Of a stretch of DNA of 64,000 nt, positions 17,867 to 26,388 are shown in pieces. The position numbers and the translations under genes were made by a program. The DNA is from Mucilaginibacter terrigena (lineage in GTDB: Bacteria > Bacteroidota > Bacteroidia > Sphingobacteriales > Sphingobacteriaceae). Each line of letters starts with the position of its first letter. The first letter of the stretch is position 1. Below the pieces are notes generated by a model that worked only from the letters and a program-made list of their open reading frames with translations, did no database searches and was not told the DNA's origin. The DNA lies in assembly GCF_004168255.1 (NCBI RefSeq), contig NZ_SEWG01000004.1, forward strand, positions 310,001 to 374,000, written 5' to 3'.

Positions 17867-19345
17867 GTCGTTTAGTATCTTCATCGCCTCCAACGCCGCT
17901 ATTTGCCCCGATATCAACGCGGGCGGAACACCCGGCCCCGGCACAGTAAGCTGGCCGGTAAATAACAAGTTTTTGATTTGCTTTGCACGCATGCTCGGTT
18001 TAAAAAAGGCGGTTTGGGCAAGGGTATTGGCCAGGCCATAAGCATTCCCTTTAAAAGAATGATAATCTGCTTTAAAATCCTCAAGTGCATAGCTGCGCTT
18101 TACTACGATAGAATCACGGATGCTTTGGCCGGTTATGTGTTCAAAACGGTCTATCATTACATCAAAATATTTTTCGCGCGTAGCATTATCGTCGTTTAGT
18201 CCCGGAGCAATCGGCATTAAAAAGAATAGGTTCTCCCCTCCTTCCGGCGCCGCATCCGGGTCGGTTTTAGAGGTACAACACACATAAAATAAGGGCTTTG
18301 TTGGCCATTGTGGTTTTTTATAGATCTCTTTTGCATGCAGTTCAAAATCCTCGTCAAAAAATAAATTGTGGTGCTGTATGTTTGCTACCTTTTTATTGGT
18401 GCCAATATAAAACAACAAACTTGATGGCGACATGGTGCGGCTATTCCAGTATTTCTCAGTGTAATTCCGGTTTGGTTTTTCTAAAAGATACTGGTCGGTA
18501 TGTTCGTAATCAGCACCGGAAATTATAAAGTCGGCCTGGTAAGCACCGTTGTCGGTTTGAATGGTATTGACTTGCCCACCAGCAACATCAATTTTTGTTA
18601 CCTCTGTGTTCAGCTTTATATCTACACCATAGCTTTCGGCGATGCTTACCATGGCTTTCACTATCTCGTTCATGCCACCCATCGGGTACCAGGTGCCCAG
18701 GGCAAGGTCGGCATGGTTCATCATGCTGTACATGGCGGGTGTATCCTGCGGAGTAGCGCCCAAAAACAGCACCGGAAATTCCAGCAGTTTTATCAGCTTA
18801 GGGTTTTTAAAATATTGCCGCACATGGCTGCTCATGCTGGTGAGCAATTGCATGCTCAAACTTTTACGGATCAGGTTAAAGTCGATAAATTCGGTTATAG
18901 AATGTGAAGGGCGGAAAACATATTCGCCCATACCTACTTTATATTTATAAGCGGCCTGTTCTAAAAACTTGCGCAGGCCCGCGCTGCTGCCGGGTTCGAT
19001 CCCGTCAAAAAGCTTTTCCAACTCGCCCATGTTAGCAGGGACGTCCAAGATGTCATCCTTACCATAATAAACTCGGTAGCCGGGGTCAAGGCGTTTCAGG
19101 TCGTAAAAATCAGACGGCTTTTTACCAAACAAAGCAAAAAAGTTTTCGAACACATCGGGCATCCAATACCAGCTTGGGCCCATATCAAACTTAAACCCGT
19201 CTTTTTCCCATACCCGTGCACGGCCGCCGGGTTGGTCGTTCTTTTCAAGCACTGTTACTTTATAGCCCTCTTTTGCCAGCACGCAAGCCGAAGCAAGCCC
19301 TGCAAAACCCGCCCCAATTACGATAACTTCTTTTTTATTGTCCAT
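17861..19345 (-). CDS. crtI: phytoene desaturase
   Basis: 494 aa FAD-dependent carotene desaturase converting phytoene to lycopene. The N-terminal dinucleotide fold VIGAGFAGLASACVLAKEG (about 8-26) and the C-terminal LLFTGQLTVPGPGVPPALIS signature are both present. An open frame extends 140 codons further upstream, but that part is repeat-derived and runs into crtB; the ATG at 19345 (MDNKKEVIVIGAG) is the sensible start. Divergent from crtB, with a 132-bp shared promoter region. The protein is probably membrane-associated. Confidence 0.95.
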   Translation of the reverse strand: MDNKKEVIVIGAGFAGLASACVLAKEGYKVTVLEKNDQPGGRARVWEKDGFKFDMGPSWYWMPDVFENFFALFGKKPSDFYDLKRLDPGYRVYYGKDDILDVPANMGELEKLFDGIEPGSSAGLRKFLEQAAYKYKVGMGEYVFRPSHSITEFIDFNLIRKSLSMQLLTSMSSHVRQYFKNPKLIKLLEFPVLFLGATPQDTPAMYSMMNHADLALGTWYPMGGMNEIVKAMVSIAESYGVDIKLNTEVTKIDVAGGQVNTIQTDNGAYQADFIISGADYEHTDQYLLEKPNRNYTEKYWNSRTMSPSSLLFYIGTNKKVANIQHHNLFFDEDFELHAKEIYKKPQWPTKPLFYVCCTSKTDPDAAPEGGENLFFLMPIAPGLNDDNATREKYFDVMIDRFEHITGQSIRDSIVVKRSYALEDFKADYHSFKGNAYGLANTLAQTAFFKPSMRAKQIKNLLFTGQLTVPGPGVPPALISGQIAALEAMKILNDN

Positions 19346-19368
19346 CTGTGGCCAAATTAAGCAAAAAA

Positions 19369-19403
19369 GCCTCTCCCCGGCCCTCTCCTTCAGAGAGGGA
19401 GTG
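19369..19403. repeat. partial family B-like repeat between crtI and crtB
   Basis: GCCTCTCCCCGGCCCTCTCC followed by TTCAGAGAGGGAGTG resembles the left half of family B elements, with one hairpin CCCTCTC/GAGAGGG. It sits in the divergent promoter region of crtI and crtB. Confidence 0.6.
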
Positions 19404-19477
19404 AAAAAAATCCTTCCTGTCGGGCAGATTAAGCCCGGGCCTGAAACAATACAGCATTCATTTTGTACTTTTGATTG

Positions 19478-20311
19478 ATGAACCTGTTCGACGAAACGTG
19501 CTTTGAATGCAGTAAACTTATTACAACCAAATACAGTACATCGTTTAGTACGGGCATCAAAGCCTTTGATAAACGTTTCAGGTACCCGGTTTACGCTATT
19601 TACGGGTTTGTGCGCTACGCGGATGAAATTGTAGATACCTTTTATGAGCACGACCAGCGCAAATTGATCGAGGAGTTTAAGGAAGAAACCTTTAAAGCTA
19701 TAGACCGCGGCATCAGCATTAACCCTGTGCTGCAATCTTTTCAGCAGGTGGTTAATCAATACCATATCGAAAAAGAACTGATAAATGCCTTCCTCACATC
19801 CATGAAAATGGACCTGGATAAAATAGCTTACGATGATGAAGGGTATAAAAGTTACATCTACGGCTCGGCCGAGGTTGTTGGTTTAATGTGCTTGCGGATA
19901 TTTTGCGAGAACGATGTACAGCTTTACGATAAACTGGTGCCAAAAGCTAAAAGCCTGGGTTCGGCATTCCAGAAAATAAACTTTTTGAGGGATATCAAGT
20001 CTGACTATGAAGACCGCGGCCGTACGTATTTCCCGGAGGTAGATTTTAGTAATTTTACCGAGGCGGATAAGCAGCTGATACAAACCGATATTAAAAAAGA
20101 TTTTGATGACGCGTTTGAAGGAATAAAACAGTTGCCAAAAGGCAGCAGGCTGGGTGTATATGTAGCTTATGTTTACTATCTGCAGCTGTTTAAAAAAATT
20201 AAGGCCACAACCGCCTTAACTATTATGCAAAAACGTATAAGGGTGTCTGATACGCAAAAAATTGGCTTGTACTTTAAGGCCAGGCTGCATCAAAAATTGA
20301 ATATAATTTAG
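19478..20311 (+). CDS. crtB: phytoene synthase
   Basis: 277 aa, head-to-head condensation of two geranylgeranyl diphosphates to phytoene. The two aspartate-rich motifs are present: Asp49/Asp53 in YADEIVD and Asp172/Asp176 in LRDIKSDYEDRGRTYFP. The ATG at 19478 is used rather than the TTG one codon earlier. A TACTTTTG box (19466-19473) matches the Bacteroidota -7 consensus only 4 nt before the ATG, which would give an almost leaderless transcript if it is used. First gene of crtB-hyp-crtY-cytb5. Confidence 0.95.
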   Translation: MNLFDETCFECSKLITTKYSTSFSTGIKAFDKRFRYPVYAIYGFVRYADEIVDTFYEHDQRKLIEEFKEETFKAIDRGISINPVLQSFQQVVNQYHIEKELINAFLTSMKMDLDKIAYDDEGYKSYIYGSAEVVGLMCLRIFCENDVQLYDKLVPKAKSLGSAFQKINFLRDIKSDYEDRGRTYFPEVDFSNFTEADKQLIQTDIKKDFDDAFEGIKQLPKGSRLGVYVAYVYYLQLFKKIKATTALTIMQKRIRVSDTQKIGLYFKARLHQKLNII

Positions 20312-20327
20312 CATAACTCTACCGTAA

Positions 20328-20903
20328 ATGCCGATGCTTTTAAGATCAAAATATATACTAGTAACCGCGATATTATTGCTGTTTATACCCTTTAACAGCA
20401 GCAGGGGCAATACCGTACCCGATGATATACCCGGCCCGGACCCGCAAGTGATACGCAAATTACTGGTAAGCGCTATCAACAGCGGTAAAGTAACCGATTC
20501 GCTTTATAATAAGTTAGGCTCGATAAAAAATCCCAGCGGACTGGTCAGCGGGTACCTGGGCACCCTGCAGGCTTTGAAAGCAAAGCACTCCTGGAACCCA
20601 TATTTTAAAATAAAACACCTTAACGATGCCGAAAAGACCTTCAAAAATGCAGTTACACGAGATCCGCATAATATCGAGATCCGTTTTATGCGGTTTTCGG
20701 TAGAGCATAATGTGCCCGGCTTTTTGGGTTATACCAAAAATCTGGTGGTTGACAGGCATGAGATCATCAGGCAAATCGACAAAAAACATTATGCATCGGC
20801 AGACGAGCCGCTTGTGAGAACCATAGTTACCTTCCTGCTCGATTCAAAACGGTGCACCCCTGCCGAGACCAGCAAACTTTCACAGCATTTAGCATCGTTA
20901 TAG
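20328..20903 (+). CDS. uncharacterised exported protein in the carotenoid operon
   Basis: 191 aa with an N-terminal hydrophobic segment (YILVTAILLLFIPFNSS, about 8-24) that looks like a signal peptide or anchor. The middle (AEKTFKNAVTRDPHNIEIRFMRF) resembles one TPR-like helical pair. It has no catalytic motif that I recognise. It starts 17 bp after crtB and its TAG overlaps the GTG start of the lycopene cyclase by one base, so it is translated as part of the carotenoid operon. A role in carotenoid membrane placement is possible but unsupported. Confidence 0.75.
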   Translation: MPMLLRSKYILVTAILLLFIPFNSSRGNTVPDDIPGPDPQVIRKLLVSAINSGKVTDSLYNKLGSIKNPSGLVSGYLGTLQALKAKHSWNPYFKIKHLNDAEKTFKNAVTRDPHNIEIRFMRFSVEHNVPGFLGYTKNLVVDRHEIIRQIDKKHYASADEPLVRTIVTFLLDSKRCTPAETSKLSQHLASL

Positions 20904-21583
20904 TGAAATACACTTACCTTATCATCAACCTGCTTACCGTGTTTTTCCCGGTGGTGCTATCATTTGATAAGCGTGTTGCCTTTGCAAAAAGCTGGCGGTT
21001 CATTTGGCCCGGCATGGCCATTACAGGTTTGCTGTTTTTGTTTTGGGATGTGTTGTTCACCGTTCATAGGGTGTGGTCTTTTAACGATAAGTATATCATA
21101 GGGCTAAAATTCTTTGGGCTACCATTGGAAGAAATCCTATTCTTTTTAACCGTACCCTTTGCCTGCATATTTATTTACGCCTGTTTAAATCATTATGTTA
21201 AATGGCATTTGAATAATGCTGTATCACGCGGCATCACTGTATTACTTTTGCTTGTTTCGGCTTTTTTGGTAACGGGTAACTTTGACAGGCTATACACAGC
21301 CGTTACTTTTTCCCTGCTGGCCATCATCCTGTTATTACTATTATTTACGAAGGCACCCTGGCCGGGCACATTTTACGTGGCATACCTGGTATCGCTTATA
21401 CCTTTTTATCTGGTGAATGGCCTGCTTACCTCGATACCTGTTGTAGTATATAACAACGCGCAAAACTTGGGCATCCGGGTTGGTACCATCCCTGTGGAAG
21501 ATCACTTTTACAGTATGGCCTTGCTGCTGATGAATGTTGGCTTTTTTGAGTATTTTAAGAACCGGAGAAAACCTGCCCTATGA
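20903..21583 (+). CDS. crtY: lycopene beta-cyclase, fused CrtYc-CrtYd type
   Basis: 226 aa integral membrane protein with about six to seven hydrophobic segments arranged as two lycopene-cyclase domains. The first carries LPLEEILFFLTVP, the PxEE motif expected for the active site, and the second IPVEDHFYSMALL. This is the fused form of the heterodimeric cyclases of actinobacteria and of the domain seen in archaea and fungi. The GTG at 20903, overlapping the previous stop (taGTG), is the chosen start; a longer frame from 20852 lies inside the previous gene. The product would be beta-carotene. Confidence 0.88.
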   Translation: MKYTYLIINLLTVFFPVVLSFDKRVAFAKSWRFIWPGMAITGLLFLFWDVLFTVHRVWSFNDKYIIGLKFFGLPLEEILFFLTVPFACIFIYACLNHYVKWHLNNAVSRGITVLLLLVSAFLVTGNFDRLYTAVTFSLLAIILLLLLFTKAPWPGTFYVAYLVSLIPFYLVNGLLTSIPVVVYNNAQNLGIRVGTIPVEDHFYSMALLLMNVGFFEYFKNRRKPAL

Positions 21584-21819
21584 CTACTGAACTACCCATA
21601 TATACCAAATCACAACTCGCCCTGCGCAACGGGCAGGATAAGCCCCAGGTATGGGTGGCCTACAAGGGCATCATATACGATGTTACCGAAAGCCGCTTAT
21701 GGCGCGATGGCAAACACTACGAGCACTGGGCAGGCCAGGACCTTACCAACGAACTGCCTGATGCCCCGCATACCGAGACCGTTTTTGAAAAATTTACTGC
21801 CATAGGAATGTTGGTTTAA
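21580..21819 (+). CDS. cytochrome b5-like heme/steroid-binding domain protein
   Basis: 79 aa, overlapping the cyclase gene by ATGA. It begins LPIYTKSQLALRNGQDKPQVWVAYKG and contains YDVTESRLWRDGKHYEHWAGQDLTNEL followed by DAPH, the pattern of short prokaryotic cytochrome b5-like domains. Such domains bind heme or a hydrophobic ligand. In this operon it could pass electrons to the carotenoid hydroxylase (crtZ at 25490) or bind a carotenoid; both are inference. Confidence 0.85.
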   Translation: MTTELPIYTKSQLALRNGQDKPQVWVAYKGIIYDVTESRLWRDGKHYEHWAGQDLTNELPDAPHTETVFEKFTAIGMLV

Positions 21820-21980
21820 GAGCCAAAGTGTTCACGTTCACGATACACGACCAACGTGAAATAAACATGAACACCTGATTATCAAATAGTTGAATGTTTG
21901 ATTACTGACAAAATGATGTCACCACTAAGTTGATAATTTTTTATTATACGGTATTGGCTAATCACTTTGCTTTCCCACAA

Positions 21981-22006
21981 AAAAACCCGCCCGAAGGCAG
22001 GTTTTC
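21981..22006 (-). terminator. rho-independent terminator of the sigma factor gene
   Basis: AAAACC(C)GCC, loop CGAA, GGC(A)GGTTTT. On the minus strand the hairpin is followed by a run of seven T, so it terminates the sigma factor gene that ends at 22033; it may also act on the crt operon. The rest of the gap 21820-22032 shows nothing recognisable. Confidence 0.85.
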
Positions 22007-22032
22007 TGTATATATGTTGAGTTTATTATATT

Positions 22033-22569
22033 TTAGTTTTCGGCGTAGATAGGTTTTGCAACACCGTTATCGTAAGCTTTCAAATTCTTTTTAAGCAATT
22101 TACGGGCTACGTGGATACGGGTTTTAACAGTACCGATAGGTATGGTTAAATGATCTGCTATCTCATGATATTTGTGGCCTTCAAAATACATAGTAAAAGG
22201 CACATAGTAATCTGATGGAAGCCTGTCTAAAGCGCGTTTGATATCATCCATAACAAACTTAGCTTCGCCCTGGTTTTTAGTAGAGCTGAATACAAGGTTC
22301 GGAGAAGATATCTCGTCGCTTTTGGTAACAAAAGTGCTCATTTTAACAAAACGGCGATAGTTGTTGATGAAGGTGTTTTTCATGATGGTATACAACCATC
22401 CTTTTAAGTTGGTGCCTTCTTTAAACTTGTTGTAGTAAGTTATGGCTTTCAACATTGTATCCTGAACAAGGTCGTTAGCATCATCTGCGTCGTGGGTGAA
22501 GTGTAAGGCGTATGACCTTAGCGAAGTCGCCTGACGTAATACAAGGGTGTTAAACTCAATCTTTGTCAT
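22033..22569 (-). CDS. RNA polymerase ECF-type sigma factor
   Basis: 178 aa. Sigma region 2 occupies about residues 8-78 (DANDLVQDTMLKAITYY, WLYTIMKNTFINNYRR) and region 4 about 110-165 (LDRLPSDYYVPFTMYFEGHKYHEIADHLTIPIGTVKTRI), the helix-turn-helix that reads the -35-like box. No anti-sigma gene lies next to it. It stands just after the carotenoid operon on the other strand, and the 272-bp gap behind it (22570-22841) contains no recognised element beyond its presumed promoter. Confidence 0.93.
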   Translation of the reverse strand: MTKIEFNTLVLRQATSLRSYALHFTHDADDANDLVQDTMLKAITYYNKFKEGTNLKGWLYTIMKNTFINNYRRFVKMSTFVTKSDEISSPNLVFSSTKNQGEAKFVMDDIKRALDRLPSDYYVPFTMYFEGHKYHEIADHLTIPIGTVKTRIHVARKLLKKNLKAYDNGVAKPIYAEN

Positions 22570-22841
22570 TCTGTTAATGTTTTATATTGAGTAATAGGCA
22601 AACATGATACCAGTTTATGAAAAGCGTATGAAATTGCAGAAGCGCCTTGTTCAGCAACAGATAGGCAACAGAATTTACCGCATTCGATAAAATTCAACAC
22701 AAATAACTGTAAACAAGCTATTTACAGTTAAATATCACAGAAATGTATAATTAATAAGCTTTTGGTAAATTCTTAAAACAAATAGTTGTTTAACTTACTG
22801 TAGATGAGTGGTGTGCGAAATTATATTCTTAATTAAGTTAA

Positions 22842-23861
22842 TTAACTTATAATATTAACCTCGCGCTGCAGGGTAACGCCAAATTTAGTGTACACACTGT
22901 CTATGATTTGCGACGAAAGACTGTACACTTCTTCGCCCGTTGCGCCGCCGTGGTTCACTAATACCAGCGCCTGGTTTTTCCAGGTACCGGTATTCCCAAC
23001 GGTTTTACCCTTCCAGCCGCATTGCTCAATAAGCCAGCCCGCGGCCAGTTTTATTTGTCCGTCGGGCATGGGGTAGTTTACAATATCCGGGAATTGCTCT
23101 TGCAACAAGCCAAACTGCACAGCACCTATCACAGGATTTTTAAAAAAGCTGCCCGCGTTGCCAATAGTTGATGGGTCGGGCAATTTAGAAACGCGGATAT
23201 GCGATACCACCTGCGATACATCTTCGATAGTAGGCTGGGTGATGCCGCGGTTAACCAGTTCCTGCTCTATCGCGCCATATTTTAAGTTGATATTTGGTTT
23301 AAGCGACAAATGAAACTTAACCCCTACAATGATATACTGCCCGGCCAGCTCGGTTTTAAAAACACTTTCGCGGTAGCCAAATTTGCAATCTTCTTTTGTG
23401 AAAGTGCGGAAAGCACCGGTGGCTATCTCAAACGTGCGGCAGCTTGCAAAAACATCCTTGAGTTCCACCCCGTAAGCGCCAATATTTTGTATGGGCGATG
23501 CACCAACCGAGCCGGGGATTAGGCTCAGGTTTTCCATACCCGCATAGTTGCGGTCCACACAAAAGTTCACCAGGTCGTTCCATACCTCACCGGCGCCAAC
23601 CTCTACAAATACATCATCGTGACTAATGCGGTGTTCAATCCCGCGGATATTCATGCGGATGATGAGCCCTTCAAAATCCTTAACCAACAGCATATTACTG
23701 CCGCCACCTATTACCAGGCGATCTGTACTTAGCCATTGCGGGTCGGCAAAAAGCTCAACCAGTTCATCCTCATGGCTTATTTCGGCAAAGTAGCGGGCAT
23801 TAGCATCAATACCAAAAGTGTTGAATTTTTTAAGTGATACGTTTTCCTGTATTTGCAGCAT
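22842..23861 (-). CDS. murB: UDP-N-acetylenolpyruvoylglucosamine reductase
   Basis: 339 aa, NADPH- and FAD-dependent reduction of UDP-GlcNAc-enolpyruvate to UDP-MurNAc for peptidoglycan. It shows SLKKFNTFGIDANARYFAEI, IGGGSNMLLVKDFEG, the PGSVGASPIQNIGAYGVELKD block and the type I extra segment with KFGYRESVFK. The start is placed at the ATG at 23861 (MLQIQENVSLKKFNTFG), which gives the E. coli-like length; a longer frame from 23930 adds 23 residues without similarity. Confidence 0.95.
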   Translation of the reverse strand: MLQIQENVSLKKFNTFGIDANARYFAEISHEDELVELFADPQWLSTDRLVIGGGSNMLLVKDFEGLIIRMNIRGIEHRISHDDVFVEVGAGEVWNDLVNFCVDRNYAGMENLSLIPGSVGASPIQNIGAYGVELKDVFASCRTFEIATGAFRTFTKEDCKFGYRESVFKTELAGQYIIVGVKFHLSLKPNINLKYGAIEQELVNRGITQPTIEDVSQVVSHIRVSKLPDPSTIGNAGSFFKNPVIGAVQFGLLQEQFPDIVNYPMPDGQIKLAAGWLIEQCGWKGKTVGNTGTWKNQALVLVNHGGATGEEVYSLSSQIIDSVYTKFGVTLQREVNIIS

Positions 23862-23913
23862 GGGGTGATGATTTTGGATGGGGGCGAATTTCGGAATTTT
23901 TATCGGGATGCGA

Positions 23914-23921
23914 TAGTTTTG
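23914..23921 (+). promoter_or_regulatory. putative -7 box of the TPR protein gene
   Basis: TAGTTTTG matches TAnnTTTG and lies about 40 nt before the ATG at 23962. No clear -33 box was found. Confidence 0.3.
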
Positions 23922-23961
23922 AAAAGTCAATTAACTATATTCATCAAAATTTACACCCTCA

Positions 23962-24861
23962 ATGAAACCTAAATCATTACTCATCGCATTTTTATTATCC
24001 TGCATATTAGTTCCGGCATCGGCGCAGGATTTTAAAAGCAGGTTTAAAGAGATCTTCCCCAAAGGAAATGCTGATTCGACGCTCAGCTTGCTCAACCAAT
24101 GGCGCAAAGCCACCCCAAACGATCCTGAGTTTTATGTTTACGCTTATAACTTTTACGCGAAGGAAGGCCTAAAAGAAGTGGTGGCCATGACAACGGTACA
24201 GCCCGACGGAAAATCGTTTGAAATAAAAGATAAAGACAAAAAAGTAGTTGGATACTTAGGCAGCACCAATAATCATAACGACGCCTATCTGCAAAAGGGC
24301 TTTAATTATATCGACACCGGCATCAGCAAATACCCCGACAGGCTGGATATGCGGTTTGGGAAAGTATATATACTTGGCCGCATCAAAAACTATAAGCTAT
24401 TTACTGAGGAAATTATTAAAGCGATAAATTATGGTGAAACCATCAATTTAAAATGGAAATGGACGGAAGGCAAACCAGTGGAGGATCCGAAAGAATTTAT
24501 GCTTTCGGGAATACAGGAATATGTTGTACAGCTATTTAACGAAAACGATGATAAGTACATCGACAATATTAAAAATATAGCGCTAACGGTGTTAAAATAC
24601 CACCCGGACCACGTTGAAAGTCTTTCCAACCTGGCCATCAGCTATCTTGTAAACAAAGATTACCGGGGTGCGTTGCAGCCGCTTTTAAAAGCCGAAAAGC
24701 TTAACCCGAAGGATTACATTGTGCTAAATAATATTGCTTATTCGTACAGCTTTTTAGGCGATAAACCCAACGCCCTTAAATATTACGAACTTGTAATTAA
24801 ATACGGCGATGACGAGGCTAAAAAAACAGCTGCCGAAAAGATAGATCAATTAAAAAAGTAA
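23962..24861 (+). CDS. exported tetratricopeptide-repeat protein
   Basis: 299 aa with a Sec signal peptide (LLIAFLLSCILVPASAQ, cleavage near residue 21). TPR-like helices are clearest at the C-terminus (about 205-290: HVESLSNLAISYLVNKDYRG, then NPKDYIVLNNIAYSYSFLGD). No enzymatic motif is seen. Divergent from murB. Probably a periplasmic scaffold or interaction protein; partner unknown. Confidence 0.8.
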   Translation: MKPKSLLIAFLLSCILVPASAQDFKSRFKEIFPKGNADSTLSLLNQWRKATPNDPEFYVYAYNFYAKEGLKEVVAMTTVQPDGKSFEIKDKDKKVVGYLGSTNNHNDAYLQKGFNYIDTGISKYPDRLDMRFGKVYILGRIKNYKLFTEEIIKAINYGETINLKWKWTEGKPVEDPKEFMLSGIQEYVVQLFNENDDKYIDNIKNIALTVLKYHPDHVESLSNLAISYLVNKDYRGALQPLLKAEKLNPKDYIVLNNIAYSYSFLGDKPNALKYYELVIKYGDDEAKKTAAEKIDQLKK

Positions 24862-24899
24862 TTGCATAAACCATTTTCAAACGATACGTTTAAAACGTT

Positions 24900-25487
24900 A
24901 TGCCAATAACAATGATCAAAGCAGCATCAGCAATTAAAAAAGCATGTACGCGACACCAGCTTACATTAGATAAGATAAATTTCGATTTTAATAACTTTTC
25001 AACGCTCCCCAAAGGCGATAATTTTAAACTAACAAACTGCTGGAAATTTACCGGAATATCCGAGCAAGCTTTTATAGTTTCTTATTCAAATTCGTATCGT
25101 TTAGCGATTGTCAAGCCCGAAATAGATTATCGTCCATACCATGTAACTTCAGATTATTTAGCTGCTTATATTATATTTAAGGATGACACCCCTGATACGA
25201 TAATTCAACCCATAACGTTTGCTGAAATGGTTATGAATATCTTGTTTCATCAAAATATCAAGATCCCGATGCATTCAGGTTTCAATAAGAAATATCTATT
25301 GCAATCAGGTGATAAAAACCGGATTGTTGAAATTCTGATTGCTGGGGTTATCGAGATTTTTGAACTTCAAGACGATTTGCACTTGGAAATTAGAAACAAT
25401 GAATGCCTAATTTATTTATTAAGACCCATACAGGAAAATGATGGTTTAACATTGGCTAACATCACTAAAAAATTACTTAATAGATAG
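24900..25487 (+). CDS. hypothetical protein
   Basis: 195 aa, soluble, no signal peptide and no motif that I recognise. It starts 38 bp after the TPR gene and may share its transcript. It ends 2 bp from the stop of the convergent crtZ, with no terminator between them. The coding call rests on length, ordinary composition and tight packing. Confidence 0.6.
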   Translation: MPITMIKAASAIKKACTRHQLTLDKINFDFNNFSTLPKGDNFKLTNCWKFTGISEQAFIVSYSNSYRLAIVKPEIDYRPYHVTSDYLAAYIIFKDDTPDTIIQPITFAEMVMNILFHQNIKIPMHSGFNKKYLLQSGDKNRIVEILIAGVIEIFELQDDLHLEIRNNECLIYLLRPIQENDGLTLANITKKLLNR

Positions 25488-25489
25488 TA

Positions 25490-25936
25490 TTACCCTCTAC
25501 CTTTAAACCACTTCTTCCCCACCACCAATAACCCAAACTCTTCCGACGGATTTTTCTCTGTTGATTTATGGTGAATTTTATGTGCCCTGCGGATGGCAGA
25601 AAGGTACCGGTTATTGCTCCTGAAAGCTTTAAAGCGGTTATGAATAAACCAATCGTGGAAGATGAAATAGATGGTGCCGTAGGCGCTGATACCGGTGCCT
25701 ATCCAAAAGCGGTAATCCAGCGTGATATGCCCCACCCACATCAGCCATAAGGCCAATGCCGCAAAACCAATACTGAACAGGTCGTTCAGCTCGAACCAGC
25801 CATGGCGCTGCTGATGGTGCGTTTTATGAATAAACCATAGTGGCCCATGGAAAAGGTATTTATGCATAGCCCAGGAGAGGGCTTCCATGGTCGCTATGGT
25901 TGCTATTACTATGGCGATGTTTACGATTTGTTGCAA
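25490..25936 (-). CDS. crtZ: beta-carotene hydroxylase (CrtZ, fatty-acid-hydroxylase superfamily)
   Basis: 148 aa di-iron membrane hydroxylase. All four histidine motifs are visible: His25/His30 (HKYLFH), His37/His40/His41 (HKTHH), His94/His99 (HDWFIH) and His119/His122/His123 (HKIHH). With CrtI, CrtB and CrtY it would yield zeaxanthin. The start is uncertain: the only upstream candidate is TTG at 25936, beside a repeat arm; the first ATG is at residue 17 (25888) and would cut into the first membrane helix. It lies 3.7 kb from the other crt genes. Confidence 0.9.
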   Translation of the reverse strand: MQQIVNIAIVIATIATMEALSWAMHKYLFHGPLWFIHKTHHQQRHGWFELNDLFSIGFAALALWLMWVGHITLDYRFWIGTGISAYGTIYFIFHDWFIHNRFKAFRSNNRYLSAIRRAHKIHHKSTEKNPSEEFGLLVVGKKWFKGRG

Positions 25937-26371
25937 TGTTGTAAAGTTGGAATGTTGTAAGGTTATTTTTTCTTCTTATCAGCTTCAAACTTCTTTAAGT
26001 AATCGATTAAGGATTTCGTCTTTGACGAAAACTCAACACTTTTTGCATACAATGTTTCATATACAACCTTATCCAATTTACCTGCCTGGTTAAGAATAAT
26101 CAATTTATTCCTAAACTCACCTGATGACCCTTTAGCGTAATTCAAATAACGAACAAAGTCGGGATTATTATTATATTCAAATCCTTCAGCAATATTATCA
26201 GACATTGAACAGGCAGCCCGCCTGATCTGATCTTTCATGCCCCAATCGGATTTCAACGGCTCCAAATCGCAAAGCAGATAAACATCAACAGCAATCGACA
26301 TGCCTATTTTCCAAATATCCAGGTCTTCAAACTTATTGAACTTGCTCAAAACATTTCAACTTTAAAACATT
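25935..26371. mobile_element. putative inverted-repeat-flanked cassette carrying a four-helix-bundle gene
   Basis: AATGTTGTAAAGTTGGAATG (from 25935) and, at 26348-26371, its complement with three mismatches over 24 bp enclose one small gene. Further copies of TTGTAAGGTT lie just outside or inside each arm. The left arm touches the start codon region of crtZ. The layout copies that of the GxxExxY cassette at 10953-11449, with different sequences. No transposase is present. Confidence 0.55.
25963..26349 (-). CDS. four helix bundle protein (23S rRNA intervening-sequence protein family)
   Basis: 128 aa. The order FEDLDIWKIGMSIAVDVY ... QIRRAACSMSDNIAEGFEY ... FVRYLNYAKGSSGEFRNKLI is typical of the family first found inside 23S rRNA intervening sequences (S23/IVP). 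The fold is known; the function is not. Here it is not near rRNA but between lpdA and crtZ, inside an inverted-repeat-flanked unit. The start is TTG at 26349, which lies within the right arm. Confidence 0.88.
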   Translation of the reverse strand: MSKFNKFEDLDIWKIGMSIAVDVYLLCDLEPLKSDWGMKDQIRRAACSMSDNIAEGFEYNNNPDFVRYLNYAKGSSGEFRNKLIILNQAGKLDKVVYETLYAKSVEFSSKTKSLIDYLKKFEADKKKK

Positions 26372-26388
26372 ACAACCTTACAACAAGA

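Noticed and set aside
19346..19765. Possible 140-residue N-terminal extension of CrtI
   Set aside because: It runs antisense through crtB and the repeat between the genes; the FAD-binding fold starts only at the ATG at 19345.
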